Origin: G963665595 sp963665595
GTDB taxonomy: Bacteria > Actinomycetota > Coriobacteriia > Coriobacteriales > CADBOM01
NCBI GenBank assembly: GCA_963665595.2
Contig: CAXXJK010000009.1
Span: 186,001-250,000 of the forward strand
Direction: 5' to 3'
DNA: 64,000 nt
The notes under the pieces were generated by a model that made no database searches, was not told where the DNA came from, and worked only from the letters and a program-made list of their open reading frames with translations. The position numbers and the translations under genes were made by a program. Shown here piece by piece: positions 24,299-33,742 of the stretch (its first letter is position 1; each line of letters begins with the position of its first letter).

Positions 24299-24407
24299 TC
24301 GTTATAAAATTGTATGGTTTTAAGAACATGGTTCCCAAGCTCCTGTAAAGTCCACCTAGGTATATTACCTGCTGACGGTGGCATAATACCGAGTAGTGAG
24401 AAGCAAC

Positions 24408-25841
24408 ATGTCATATAATCGCAATGATTCAGACCGATACTCTAATAAACGTTCTCAGGGTAATTCGAGAAATCGCCAAGAAAGAGATGACATGAGAGAA
24501 GGGCGTTCCTTCCAGCCCTCAGATCATGCGCGTAGTGAACGCGACAGATCTCCTCGCCCCGATGCGTATCGTTCTTTAGGCAAGCATACGAGCAGAGATT
24601 ATTCTTCCGGTAGCAATGAGTACCGTTCCGCACGCAGCCCTCAGGGGTCTTCTTCTGAGACTCGCTATTCTCGATCAGATTCTCAAAAGCGTCAAAAGCG
24701 CCAGGATCAATCGCGCTATAGTGATTCACAACTCGCTCGTGTCCCTGATGATAAAAACCTCTACTCTCGTAGAACACCTCAAGATTACACGCGTGGTCGG
24801 AAGAGGAAAAAATCAAAGAAGAAGATTGCCTTTATTATTCTTGCTATCGTTGCCGTGCTATTGTTGGGGGGCGCCGGAGCGGTCTGGGCCTTTATGAATA
24901 ATGTCAACTCTCAACTGCACTCAGGCTTTACTAATGATGAACTAACAAAACTTCAAGATGCCCTCGCAGACACCAATACCGGTTCAGATCAGCCATTTTA
25001 TATGCTGCTTATGGGAACCGATCGTCGCTCGTATGAAGGAGAGACACAGGATCGCTCAGACTCAATGATTCTTGTTCGTATTGATCCTCAACTCAAGCAA
25101 GCGGTCATGGTTTCTATTCATCGTGATATTCCGGTACTGTACAACGGTTCTTATGTGAAAATGAATGCACTACATTATTATGGCGGAGCCGCTCTTGCAG
25201 TGACTGGCATTTCAAAATTTGCAGGTGTGGATATCTCGCACTACGCAGAGATCAACTTCGATAACTTTGCGCAACTCATTGATGACTTGGGAGGCATCGA
25301 AATAGATGTTCCCGAGCATATTGATGCTACTGATACAGACGGCGTTCCTTTGTACAATCGCGACGGTTCCCCTGCATCAGATATTGAGCCGGGACTTCAG
25401 ATTCTCAGTGGCGATCAAGCGCTTACGTTCTGCCGTTCGCGTACTGATTATAATGGTGATCAGCAACGTGCGGCGAACCAACGTGTTGTTCTTGAGGCAG
25501 TTGCCAATAAAGTGCTGAACCTCCCCTACAACCAAATGCTTGGCTATGTGAGCCAGATTGCAAGCTGCGTATCGACCGATATGACGGCCGATCAGGTGCT
25601 TACTCTTGCTAAACAACTTCAGGGTATGACAACGAGTAGTATCTATTCTTATATGGTGCCCACAGAAGGATTCTATGACGAAACAGGCTCAAAGTATGGT
25701 GTTGCACGCTGCTGGTGGGAAAAGGTTTATGACGATGATTGGAAGGCCATGATGGCCACCATCAAATCAGGTGAAATACCCAAGTCGCAGAGTTCATTTT
25801 ATACGGGAAAGGTTTCGGACGAATATAAGAATGGTTCTTAG
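24408..25841 (+). CDS. LytR-CpsA-Psr (LCP) family protein
   Basis: 477 aa. A cytoplasmic, very polar Arg/Ser/Asp-rich tail of about 135 residues is followed by one membrane helix (about 139-163) and an extracellular LCP domain: LLMGTDRR, RSDSMILVRIDP, VSIHRDIPV, GGIEIDVPEHID and LSGDQALTFCRSR (the conserved arginines that bind polyprenyl phosphate). LCP enzymes transfer glycopolymers from lipid carriers to peptidoglycan. The long basic tail is unusual and may bind membrane or protein partners. ATG 24408 is chosen (GAGAAG nearby); GTG 24396 is possible. It forms a single-gene unit. Confidence 0.92.
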   Translation: MSYNRNDSDRYSNKRSQGNSRNRQERDDMREGRSFQPSDHARSERDRSPRPDAYRSLGKHTSRDYSSGSNEYRSARSPQGSSSETRYSRSDSQKRQKRQDQSRYSDSQLARVPDDKNLYSRRTPQDYTRGRKRKKSKKKIAFIILAIVAVLLLGGAGAVWAFMNNVNSQLHSGFTNDELTKLQDALADTNTGSDQPFYMLLMGTDRRSYEGETQDRSDSMILVRIDPQLKQAVMVSIHRDIPVLYNGSYVKMNALHYYGGAALAVTGISKFAGVDISHYAEINFDNFAQLIDDLGGIEIDVPEHIDATDTDGVPLYNRDGSPASDIEPGLQILSGDQALTFCRSRTDYNGDQQRAANQRVVLEAVANKVLNLPYNQMLGYVSQIASCVSTDMTADQVLTLAKQLQGMTTSSIYSYMVPTEGFYDETGSKYGVARCWWEKVYDDDWKAMMATIKSGEIPKSQSSFYTGKVSDEYKNGS

Positions 25842-25896
25842 TAACAGCGTTTCTTAATAGCTTCATTTGAGATATCCTTTCAGTTCCACGAAAACA

Positions 25897-25928
25897 TGAG
25901 AGCCCGATTCATTCGAAACGGGCTCTCA
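25897..25928. terminator. bidirectional terminator between LCP gene and iorB
   Basis: A perfect 10-bp stem TGAGAGCCCG/CGGGCTCTCA (25897-25906, 25919-25928) lies between convergent genes. Confidence 0.8.
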
Positions 25929-25951
25929 GCAATTCAGCATCTTTCAATATG

Positions 25952-26542
25952 TTACCGGGAATCAGTTCCCCTCTTGCGCCCCTCTTTGAAGGCAGCTATA
26001 TTTGCTGCAATAGTTTTTGGTGGGACACGATTTTCGATAACAGTACGCCAGGTCTCTTCAGGAAATTCTAGTTGAGCAGAAAGAGCTCCTAACAATACAA
26101 TATTTGTTCCCTTGGGGTTTCCGAGGTCGGAGGCAATTTTCAAGGCATCAATTACCAGAGCACCCTTTTCTGCAATGAACTCAAGGGTATTCTCAGGCAT
26201 AGCAGCGCTTCCAATGAGTACCGGCAGAGGTTTTATCTCTTCGCTGTTTACCAACATCTTCCCCGCAGGTGCAAGGTACGGAAGATAGCGAAGGGCCTCC
26301 GTTGCCTCAAAGGCAACAATATGGTCGGCTTCTCCGTAACTCAACAAGGGCGCATGGACAAGCGAGCCAAATCTAACAAATGTGACAACGCTGCCGCCAC
26401 GTTGAGACATCCCATGAATTTCTGAAACTTTTACATCAAGACCTTCGTGTGCGGCAACCCGCGCAAGAATATCAGCAGCGAGGACTGTCCCCTGTCCGCC
26501 TACACCGCACAAAAGAATTGAAAGACAATCGTCGTTGGCCAT
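25952..26542 (-). CDS. iorB: indolepyruvate:ferredoxin oxidoreductase, beta subunit
   Basis: 196 aa, the gamma-domain type subunit of 2-oxoacid:ferredoxin oxidoreductases: CGVGGQGTVLAADILA (about 12-27) and the signature SEIHGMSQRGGSVVTFVRFG. With IorA it oxidatively decarboxylates aryl pyruvates from Trp, Phe and Tyr to aryl-acetyl-CoA, reducing ferredoxin. Its ATG overlaps the iorA stop by 1 nt, so it is co-translated. The tail is basic (KEGRKRGTDSR). Confidence 0.95.
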   Translation of the reverse strand: MANDDCLSILLCGVGGQGTVLAADILARVAAHEGLDVKVSEIHGMSQRGGSVVTFVRFGSLVHAPLLSYGEADHIVAFEATEALRYLPYLAPAGKMLVNSEEIKPLPVLIGSAAMPENTLEFIAEKGALVIDALKIASDLGNPKGTNIVLLGALSAQLEFPEETWRTVIENRVPPKTIAANIAAFKEGRKRGTDSR

Positions 26543-28359
26543 TAGTTATCCTCCATTGTCGTGAGGGTTATCTGTTCGATACAGCCAAAGGGACAGTTTT
26601 GCGCGCATTGGCTACAACCAGTACAGAGGGTATCATCAATGACCGCACGACCTTCGGTATCTTTTCCTAACGCAGGGCAACCTATTGAGACGCACACACC
26701 GCATCCTTGGCAGGTATCGAGAACCACCGAAGGCGGATTCTTCGTGCGCTCGATAAGGACACAAGGAGATTTGAAAACGATGACTGATAATTCCTCATTC
26801 TTGATGGCATCAGACAGCGCGCTGCGTACCGATTTCAGGTTTTGAGCATTTACTAATTTGATATCGGGTACTCCAAGGGCCTCAAGCAGTTCTACAATAT
26901 CAAGTTCTGTGCTGCTTCGTTTCTGAAGAGTTATCCCATTGCAGGGATTGCCCTGTTGCCCGGTCATCGCTGTCGTGCGATTATCCAAAATGCAGAGAGT
27001 TCCTCCCCCACCGTTATACACAGTACCAAGGAGTGACGTTATGCCTGAGTGAGCAAATGTCGAATCTCCGATAACGCCTACGATGGGGCGCTTGGCGAGT
27101 TCCGGAAGATCAAAGCGGGGTACATCTTCTCGAGATATATTGCAGGCGAGATGGGCTTTTGCGAGCTCCATACCATGAGCCATTGAAAGTGACGCGCCCA
27201 TGTCAACGCATGAATCTACTGCGTTGAGTGGTGGCAGCGCACCAAGGGTATAACAGCCAATATCTCCGGTAACTATCGCCTTCAGGCGACGAAGTTCATT
27301 GAATACCAGACGATGCGGACAGCCAGGACACAGTGAGGGCGGACGTGGAGGCAGTGCGCCTTCGAATACTTCAAATGAAGGAACTTCGAGCTCAAACGCC
27401 TCACGAATGATGTGAGGCGTCATTTCGTCATCTTTGGGAAGTGGCAGTGGTGTCATGTCATAGGAGATACCTGCTGCGGCAATCTGTTGACTGAGATAAG
27501 CACTCGCCTCTTCTATTACATAGGTCTTCTTGCAGGTACGGGCAAATTCTTTGAGCTTATCAACCGGCAGTGGAAACGACATACCTATTTTAAAGGTGGA
27601 GGCTTCAGGCAATGCCTCGCGAACATACTCGTACACTGCGCCCATAGAGATGACGCCGATATCGGTGTCTCTGTATTCGATTTGATTTAAGTCGGTCGAT
27701 TCGGCAAAGATTTTGAGAGCCTCAAAACGTCGATCGTAATCTTTTCTACGAATTTTTGCATAGACCGGCATCATGACCCATTTTGAAGGATCCTTTTCAT
27801 ATGGTCGCTGAGGTACTTCAACCCGTTTTCCTGCAGAAACCAAGGCCTTGGTGTGAGAGATGCGAACAGTTGAGCGAATGAATACAGGGATATCAAATTC
27901 TTCAGAAATATCAAACGCCTGTTTAGTGAAATCATAGGACTCTTGAGAGTTTGAGGGATCTAGCATAGGTATATGTGCCGCGAGAGCATAATAATGAGAA
28001 TCTTGTTCATTTTGGCTTGAATAAATACCCGGATCGTCGGCGGCAAGGATGACAAGACCGGCATTTACGCCCGTATAGCTTGAGGTAAACAATGGGTCAG
28101 CCGCCACATTTACACCGACGTGCTTCATGGTGACCAAGCTACGCACACCGCCGAGAGATGCTCCAATACCAACCTCAAGAGCTACTTTTTCGTTAGGAGC
28201 CCATTCTGCATACATGCCATCATATGTAGAAAGGCTTTCAAGCGTCTCCGTTGAAGGAGTCCCCGGATACCCGACACCAACGACAACGCCAGCGTCATAT
28301 GCGCCACGTGCGATGGCCTCATTGCCGGATAGAAGCACACAATTACTCTGTTCGTTCAT
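26542..28359 (-). CDS. iorA: indolepyruvate:ferredoxin oxidoreductase, alpha subunit
   Basis: 605-aa catalytic subunit. The N-terminal pyrimidine-binding domain starts LSGNEAIARGAYDAGVVVGVGYPGTPSTE. The central TPP-binding domain has CPGCPHR, GDIGCYTLG and GDSTFAHSGITSLLGTVYNGG with the metal-binding GDSTF. Two C-terminal ferredoxin-type clusters are CQGCGVCVSIGCP and CTGCSQCAQNCPFGC, as in archaeal IorA. The enzyme is oxygen-sensitive and cytoplasmic. Together with the acyl-CoA ligase at 31531 it can turn aryl pyruvates into aryl acids with ATP gain, and the reduced ferredoxin could feed the Ech hydrogenase of this window. It is 32 bp downstream of the FHA gene. Confidence 0.96.
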   Translation of the reverse strand: MNEQSNCVLLSGNEAIARGAYDAGVVVGVGYPGTPSTETLESLSTYDGMYAEWAPNEKVALEVGIGASLGGVRSLVTMKHVGVNVAADPLFTSSYTGVNAGLVILAADDPGIYSSQNEQDSHYYALAAHIPMLDPSNSQESYDFTKQAFDISEEFDIPVFIRSTVRISHTKALVSAGKRVEVPQRPYEKDPSKWVMMPVYAKIRRKDYDRRFEALKIFAESTDLNQIEYRDTDIGVISMGAVYEYVREALPEASTFKIGMSFPLPVDKLKEFARTCKKTYVIEEASAYLSQQIAAAGISYDMTPLPLPKDDEMTPHIIREAFELEVPSFEVFEGALPPRPPSLCPGCPHRLVFNELRRLKAIVTGDIGCYTLGALPPLNAVDSCVDMGASLSMAHGMELAKAHLACNISREDVPRFDLPELAKRPIVGVIGDSTFAHSGITSLLGTVYNGGGGTLCILDNRTTAMTGQQGNPCNGITLQKRSSTELDIVELLEALGVPDIKLVNAQNLKSVRSALSDAIKNEELSVIVFKSPCVLIERTKNPPSVVLDTCQGCGVCVSIGCPALGKDTEGRAVIDDTLCTGCSQCAQNCPFGCIEQITLTTMEDN

Positions 28360-28391
28360 TGAATCCTCTTCATATTCTCGGTGGTTTGATG

Positions 28392-28847
28392 TCAGGAAAG
28401 CGAAAACCGCATTACGAATATGCCTACTTGCAAGGTGCTGCCGTCAGTCAGTTCCCCATGATCGACCGACTCGCCATCGACCCAAATCCCATTCAAGGAA
28501 TTCGTGTCGTTTACCACTACCGTCCCATCAACAACATCGAGTACCGCATGTTTTCTTGAAACCGTCATATTGTTGAGAAAGATGTCGCAGGCAGGATCGC
28601 GGCCAATGGTAAGGGGAAAGTGTGTAAGGGCGAAGACTTCACCAGCCAGCGGCCCTTTTGTTATGATTAGCGTTGGTTTGTGGTGATTGGCAGAGACTGC
28701 CGAGACGTCGTTTCCATTATCACCGACCGCTTCAAATATCTCAGTCTGACCAACTAACTTGAAACCACAGCGCTGACAAGCATGCTGATCTGAAGCTACG
28801 GGCGCTCCGCAAACGGGACATTTTTCAAGAGAAGTCACGTCATTCAT
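28392..28847 (-). CDS. zinc-ribbon FHA-domain protein
   Basis: 151 aa. N-terminal zinc ribbon CPVCG ... CQRCG (about 9-28), a linker, then an FHA domain (about 63-150): FPLTIGRDPACDIFLNN, VSRKHAVLDV and VVNDTNSLNGIWVDG, with the Arg, Ser and Asn that read phosphothreonine. FHA proteins are targets or adaptors of Ser/Thr kinases; none is encoded here. It lies in the leftward set between the GcvT-like gene and iorA, and a link to either is not evident. Confidence 0.9.
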   Translation of the reverse strand: MNDVTSLEKCPVCGAPVASDQHACQRCGFKLVGQTEIFEAVGDNGNDVSAVSANHHKPTLIITKGPLAGEVFALTHFPLTIGRDPACDIFLNNMTVSRKHAVLDVVDGTVVVNDTNSLNGIWVDGESVDHGELTDGSTLQVGIFVMRFSLS

Positions 28848-28887
28848 CTCCTTAGTGCATGTGCTGATATATACAGAACATGCTAAC

Positions 28888-29775
28888 TCATTCTATCCCT
28901 TCAAGTTTGTGAGCACCGACAAAATCACGGTCAATTCGTAAGAGGTGTTCAAGCTGCGCCTCACCGGGAGTGAGATAAGAGGCGCTAGTGGCGTTTGGAA
29001 ATAGGATACCGGCATCCGAGAGAAGGCGCTCATAGTTTTTTCGACCGATAACTTGAAGTTCAGGAAAGCTCAGTAAGGCACGCCAAAAAGGAATACTAAA
29101 GGCTATGGGGAAAAATATCCTGAGAACTGATATACCGGATAAAGATTCTTCCACAATCATCAAGGGAGTATGTTCCCAGCTGATCATGAACAATGATCCA
29201 TCATGGAGAAATTGCTCTTTGTCTAGGGCGGCAAGTTTTTCAATTATTGAAAACGACGAAGGCCCCCACAAGACAAACTGACCAAGTACTCCTGTTTCAT
29301 TAGTTATGACAAGATCGCAAAATAAGGGCCCCTGCTCATCGTCGAGATGAGCGTGCGCATCAAACCATTCATATAATTCTTCGGCATGAGGGGCGTCAGA
29401 GATAATAAGAAATTCGTAACTGCCCGATTTCACAACCTCAATCAAATCAATGATTTCGGCTTCCCCGGTAAGAACCAAGCTATAGATATGGTCCCCAATT
29501 TCTTGTAAGGAAAGTATATCTGCCGTGCACATCGTCTGCAGGAAATGATAGGAATCTTTTCCAGATACGCGCAAAAGACCTTGATATGTGGCATCAGTAA
29601 GAAGCGGGTGATCTAACTCATCGTCAACGGTTTCTAGTGGGCCATAATCATATGCTATTACGTACGGACCAAAATCAGAAAGACGCCCGCCGAGGTTTTT
29701 ATGTTCTACATGCAGCGGAAGTTCAACGAGTTCAGAATTTTCAAGCAGAGAATCATCGTTTTGCTCTTCAGACAT
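28888..29775 (-). CDS. GcvT/YgfZ-like folate-binding-fold protein
   Basis: 295 aa resembling the aminomethyltransferase fold: LLRVSGKDSYHFLQTMCTADI (the GxD..FLQ entry motif), YSLVLTGEAEIIDLIEV and a C-terminal GAHKLEGIE. No other glycine-cleavage genes are near, and the YgfZ motif KGCYxGQE is not seen. Hence a stand-alone folate-using or structural paralogue rather than true GcvT. It is 12 bp after the D-Ala-D-Ala carboxypeptidase gene. Exact role unknown. Confidence 0.65.
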   Translation of the reverse strand: MSEEQNDDSLLENSELVELPLHVEHKNLGGRLSDFGPYVIAYDYGPLETVDDELDHPLLTDATYQGLLRVSGKDSYHFLQTMCTADILSLQEIGDHIYSLVLTGEAEIIDLIEVVKSGSYEFLIISDAPHAEELYEWFDAHAHLDDEQGPLFCDLVITNETGVLGQFVLWGPSSFSIIEKLAALDKEQFLHDGSLFMISWEHTPLMIVEESLSGISVLRIFFPIAFSIPFWRALLSFPELQVIGRKNYERLLSDAGILFPNATSASYLTPGEAQLEHLLRIDRDFVGAHKLEGIE

Positions 29776-29787
29776 GATCGCCGTCCC

Positions 29788-31074
29788 CTAACCAATGGTA
29801 TTTGTGGTAAGCGTTGCAGGTATCGCAAGAGTACTGGCGGTTTTTTCATTACCATGTCCGGTAACCGTGCTGAAAAGATTGCCAAACCATATGCCTATTG
29901 ATTCAAAGAAATTTGGTGTAGGCACATCTTCCACAATACAGAGAGGAGCTTGGCCGATGACCTTTCCCGCTTGGTACCAGACGATCGTACCTACCGTATC
30001 GCCTGCATGCAGAGCTTGTGTAGTTTCGTTAAGTGCTACGGTGCAGGTGACATCTCCACCGTAGTCATATACCCATGCGTTGACTGCGTAGCCTGCGACG
30101 AGATCTATTTTTTTATCTGGCCACGCACAGCAGGCATAGGCGCCAACGACCGCTTTTGCTGAAATTAACGACACGTTGTTGGTATGAGAAAAGCCCCATT
30201 CAAGGAGGCACGCGCTATCTTTAAAACGCGACCAAGCCGAACTATCGCCAAAAACGATAGCATACATCTCAAGATTTTTGTTGTTTGCAGCGCTTACCAA
30301 ACAATATCCCGCTTCATCAGTAAAGCCAGTCTTAAGCCCGATCACGGTGCCTAATGCGTCAGACGAAGAGGCATATGCGGCGGTCTTAGTCAGGAGCTCG
30401 TTGGCATTTTTATATACGTACGGTACACCATTTTTGTCAGAAAATGAATAACTTGTTGATCCGATAATCGTCCTGAAGTCGTTGTTTTGCATGGCATAAA
30501 GAGTGAGCTTTACGTAGTCAGATACGGTGGTGTAGTGAGCGGGGTCCTCAAGACCATTAGGTGTCACAAAATGGCTATTGTTCATACCAAGCTGTGCAGC
30601 CTTTTCATTCATCATGGCCGCAAAACCTTCGGGACTTCCCCCGATATATTCTGCTAAGGCCACTGCCGCATCGTTACCCGATACCAATAGAAGGCCATAG
30701 AGAAGATCACGAACAGTAAGAGTTTGTCCTTCATAGAGGTCAGCTGATGTCGGTTCTTGGCTGGCCGCATATTCTGAAACGGTGACCTCATCGTTTAAGT
30801 TTGCATGTTCAAGTACCACAATAGCCGTAAGAATTTTCGTAGTTGATGCCATTGGTACTTGGGTATCGGCATTTTTTGACCACAATACGGTTCCATCGCT
30901 TGAAAACACAGCAGCATAGGGCGCGCTTACGTCAGGGACCTTAGAAACACTTGATGGATAACTCAGATAGGGCGTATTCGCGAAAGCGTAGGCAGGCACC
31001 AAAGTGCATGCAATAACTACGCACATAAAACAGGCAAGTATGCGAGTACCTATGGCTCTCGATATTCGTATCAA
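29788..31074 (-). CDS. dacA: D-alanyl-D-alanine carboxypeptidase (PBP5 type)
   Basis: 428 aa, exported. A signal peptide occupies residues 1-32 (RILACFMCVVIACTLVPAYAFA). The serine peptidase S11 motifs are complete: S77-T-T-K80, S132-G-N134 and KTG in GLKTGFTDEAG. It trims the terminal D-Ala of peptidoglycan stem peptides. After the catalytic domain a C-terminal beta domain ends with a region carrying a weak hydrophobic or amphipathic segment near 395-410. The start is TTG at 31074, 9 nt after AGGAG; no ATG fits. It is 12 bp behind the ACT gene. Confidence 0.93.
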   Translation of the reverse strand: MIRISRAIGTRILACFMCVVIACTLVPAYAFANTPYLSYPSSVSKVPDVSAPYAAVFSSDGTVLWSKNADTQVPMASTTKILTAIVVLEHANLNDEVTVSEYAASQEPTSADLYEGQTLTVRDLLYGLLLVSGNDAAVALAEYIGGSPEGFAAMMNEKAAQLGMNNSHFVTPNGLEDPAHYTTVSDYVKLTLYAMQNNDFRTIIGSTSYSFSDKNGVPYVYKNANELLTKTAAYASSSDALGTVIGLKTGFTDEAGYCLVSAANNKNLEMYAIVFGDSSAWSRFKDSACLLEWGFSHTNNVSLISAKAVVGAYACCAWPDKKIDLVAGYAVNAWVYDYGGDVTCTVALNETTQALHAGDTVGTIVWYQAGKVIGQAPLCIVEDVPTPNFFESIGIWFGNLFSTVTGHGNEKTASTLAIPATLTTNTIG

Positions 31075-31086
31075 ATCAAAAATCTC

Positions 31087-31521
31087 CTAATCAAGTATGT
31101 ATAAATCAGAAGCGTTCAAAATGGTAAAACCGGCTTTTTCAACGACAGCACGGGCATCGGTAATAGGGTCAATCTTAAGAATATTGATTGCGCGACCGTC
31201 ACCCTCGACGATTTCAGCACAGTAGGCATACTCAACATTGATGTCCGCGCGATCAAAAGCTTCCATAAGCTCTGCAAGCCCACCAGGTCGATCGTCAATC
31301 ATGATTGCAGCAACAGAAGTGAGTTTTGCGGGGAATCCCGCTTCTTTTAGAAAAGCTTGTGCGCGATTTGGGGTATCACAGACAATGCGCGCAATACCAT
31401 ATTCGGGCGTGTCTGCTATTACCAGCATATGCATCTGAATGCCGCCTTCGCCGAGCGTGCGGCATAAACGCGCTAGATTGCCTTTTTCGTTTTCGAGGAA
31501 TACTGTGAGCTGATCAATCAT
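31087..31521 (-). CDS. tandem ACT-domain protein
   Basis: 144 aa made of two ACT domains (1-68 and about 70-144): LTVFLENEKGNLARLCRTLGEGGI and IMIDDRPGGLAELMEAFDRADINVEYAY. ACT pairs bind amino acids. This short form habitually accompanies phenylacetate-CoA ligase and indolepyruvate oxidoreductase genes in anaerobes, and here it follows paaK by 9 bp. It is thought to sense aromatic amino acids. No catalytic domain is attached. Confidence 0.92.
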   Translation of the reverse strand: MIDQLTVFLENEKGNLARLCRTLGEGGIQMHMLVIADTPEYGIARIVCDTPNRAQAFLKEAGFPAKLTSVAAIMIDDRPGGLAELMEAFDRADINVEYAYCAEIVEGDGRAINILKIDPITDARAVVEKAGFTILNASDLYILD

Positions 31522-31530
31522 GGGTTACAC

Positions 31531-32853
31531 CTAGTTTCCTTCCCAAGCGTTTTTTACCTCACGGTTATCAATAACTCGCTTTGCTTTACCCTCTGAGCGA
31601 GCGATGGTAAGTGGCCCTACAAGTTTCAAATCAACCTTGATCTGAAGATTACCCTTAAGAGCGTCTCCGATGCGTTTTTTGAGGCGTTCGACCTGCTTGA
31701 TTTCATCAAATTCAAATTCAGGTACTGTCTCAATCTGAAGCTCTACATGGTCAAGGGTACCGATGGTCGAGAGGATGATCTGATAGTGCGATGTGACCTC
31801 ATCAAACTGTGTGATAACCTGTTCAATCTGGCTAGGAAATACATTGACGCCACGAATGATAAGCATGTCATCGGTACGTCCTTGGAGACGATCCATCCTG
31901 CGGTGCGTGATACCACAAGGACAGTCGCCGGGAAGTATACGAGAAATATCGCGTGTTCGATAACGAATGATGGGAGAAGCTTCACGGTCAAGTGATGTCA
32001 AGACTACTTCGCCCCACTCTCCGTCCGGCACTGGTTTGAGAGTTTCAGGGTCAATAATCTCAATGAGAAAATGATCTTCTGCAACATGCAGGCCATGCTG
32101 CTCGCGACATTCGCAGGCAACGCCAGGCCCTATGACTTCAGAGAGCCCATAGATATCATGTACGGTAATTCCCAACTTCTGTTCGATTTCCTGACGCATA
32201 TTCTCAGAACAAGGTTCGGCCCCAAGTATGCCCGCCGATAAAGGAAAATCAGTTGCAGGGTTATATCCCATTTCTATCGCTTTATCGGCAAGATTAAGCG
32301 CATAACTGGGGGTGCAACACAAAACATCGGATTCAAAATCCTTCATTATCTGTATCTGACGCTGCGAGTTGCCTGATGACATGGGTATAGTGAGGCATTT
32401 CATTTTTAGTGCCCCATTATCTGCGCCTAATCCACCGGTAAAAAGACCATAGCCATAGGCGATCTGTACGATTGCATGCTCATCGTGTCCGGTAGAAGCA
32501 ATATCTCGTGCGAGGCAGTCCGCCCAAACATCGAGATCATGTGCGGTATAACCTACCACCGTGGCTTGGCCGGTTGTACCCGATGAAGCGTGCACACGTA
32601 CGGCATCGCGCTTATCGACTGCCCAGAGCCCAAATGGATAATGATCGCGTAGATCCTGTTTAACCGTGAAGGGAAATTTCTCGATATCAGCAAGCGATTC
32701 AATGCTATCAGGGCTGACGCCCGCCTCGTCAAAAGATTTCTTGTAGAAATCAATGCGCTCATAGCAATACACAAGAGATTCTTTGAGACGTTTGAGTTGG
32801 AGAGCCTCGAGATCTGTATGGTCCATAGTTTCGATTTCTGGCTGGTAGTACAC
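31531..32853 (-). CDS. paaK: phenylacetate-CoA ligase (aryl-acyl-CoA synthetase)
   Basis: 440-aa AMP-forming adenylating enzyme joining aryl acids to CoA. Visible motifs are the phosphate-binding VHASSGTTGQATVVGYT, DIYGLSEVIGPGVACEC, YRTRDISRI and a C-terminal LDRLQ-like hinge (MDRLQGRTDDMLIIRGVNVFPSQIE). Length and order match PaaK. Together with IorAB it handles aryl-acetyl-CoA from aromatic amino acid breakdown. GGAGG precedes the ATG; it is the first gene of the unit paaK-ACT-dacA. Confidence 0.93.
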   Translation of the reverse strand: MYYQPEIETMDHTDLEALQLKRLKESLVYCYERIDFYKKSFDEAGVSPDSIESLADIEKFPFTVKQDLRDHYPFGLWAVDKRDAVRVHASSGTTGQATVVGYTAHDLDVWADCLARDIASTGHDEHAIVQIAYGYGLFTGGLGADNGALKMKCLTIPMSSGNSQRQIQIMKDFESDVLCCTPSYALNLADKAIEMGYNPATDFPLSAGILGAEPCSENMRQEIEQKLGITVHDIYGLSEVIGPGVACECREQHGLHVAEDHFLIEIIDPETLKPVPDGEWGEVVLTSLDREASPIIRYRTRDISRILPGDCPCGITHRRMDRLQGRTDDMLIIRGVNVFPSQIEQVITQFDEVTSHYQIILSTIGTLDHVELQIETVPEFEFDEIKQVERLKKRIGDALKGNLQIKVDLKLVGPLTIARSEGKAKRVIDNREVKNAWEGN

Positions 32854-32949
32854 TGATTACCTCCTGTGGGAATCGGATGATGCAATTGTAACGCTTGTAT
32901 CGGCACAGAATGTTTCGCTACACGGGTCTTACACTTGTTTTCGTAACAA

Positions 32950-33618
32950 TTAATGCTTTGATGGTGTGTGGGTGTTTCTGAATCGCCGAGTTGTTCCAAA
33001 ATGAATACCACGATAGAGATAGATGATGCCAGTAGCCCATGAAAGAACAATACCTACATAGGCAAACCAGATGCCGACAGCGCAGGGCGTAAAGCCAAAG
33101 CCGGGTAGAAACGGACTATCAAAGAGACCCAACCCAAAAACCATAGGCCAATTAAGCACGAGACTTGCAAAACCTACCATGAGAAAAGCAGTTGCTATTT
33201 TTCCTAAATAGATGACGGTGAGCTGTTCGTGATAACGACGATCAAGGTAGATGGTGAGTATTCCTAATACGATATCACGAAGGAAGACGAGTACGAGTAA
33301 CCAGAGAGGCAGTCTGTCAAGAAGCGCTAACGCAATAACACCGACGGCTAAGAGCAGCCGGTCTACTGCGGGATCAAGCACTTTCCCCAACGCTGATACC
33401 TGACCGGTACGTCGAGCAACTTGACCATCAATCCAGTCAGTTCCCGCTGCAACTGCAAAGATGATGCAGCCCATGGTGTTGTCTTGTAATATGACGAAAA
33501 AATAAAAGAAAAAGGGAATAAGGAGGAGGCGTATAAACGAGATAACATTGGGAATCGTAAATACCCGATGTACAACCTTTGATTCCTCTATAACCTGTTC
33601 TTCGGTTATCTTACTCAT
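32950..33618 (-). CDS. pgsA: CDP-diacylglycerol-glycerol-3-phosphate 3-phosphatidyltransferase-like
   Basis: 222-aa membrane enzyme of the CDP-alcohol phosphotransferase family. The full signature D-x2-DG-x2-AR-x8-G-x3-D-x3-D is seen as DWIDGQVARR ... GKVLDPAVD (about residues 60-85). N-terminal FTIPNVISFIRLLLIPFFFYF is the usual PgsA beginning. About five to six helices are present. It makes phosphatidylglycerol phosphate; a related specificity cannot be ruled out. A single gene, facing away from the Ech operon's end only by a hairpin. Confidence 0.88.
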   Translation of the reverse strand: MSKITEEQVIEESKVVHRVFTIPNVISFIRLLLIPFFFYFFVILQDNTMGCIIFAVAAGTDWIDGQVARRTGQVSALGKVLDPAVDRLLLAVGVIALALLDRLPLWLLVLVFLRDIVLGILTIYLDRRYHEQLTVIYLGKIATAFLMVGFASLVLNWPMVFGLGLFDSPFLPGFGFTPCAVGIWFAYVGIVLSWATGIIYLYRGIHFGTTRRFRNTHTPSKH

Positions 33619-33671
33619 GGATACGCTTTCGTTTTGTTGTTATTGTTTTACCCTGGATCATTCTAGCATGA

Positions 33672-33712
33672 AGCAGGAGAGACACGGTGTGTCTCACCAT
33701 GTCTCTCCTGCT
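33672..33712. terminator. hairpin ending the hydrogenase operon
   Basis: An 18-bp stem (33672-33689 with 33695-33712, one mismatch, 5-nt loop) is placed 31 bp beyond the last ech gene. No long T tract on either strand. Confidence 0.6.
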
Positions 33713-33742
33713 GGTATTCAGCGAATCACCATTCTGCTGGTA

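Noticed and set aside
28888..29775. Aminomethyltransferase GcvT of glycine cleavage
   Set aside because: Similarity is limited, and no gcvH/gcvP genes are near; kept as GcvT/YgfZ-like only.
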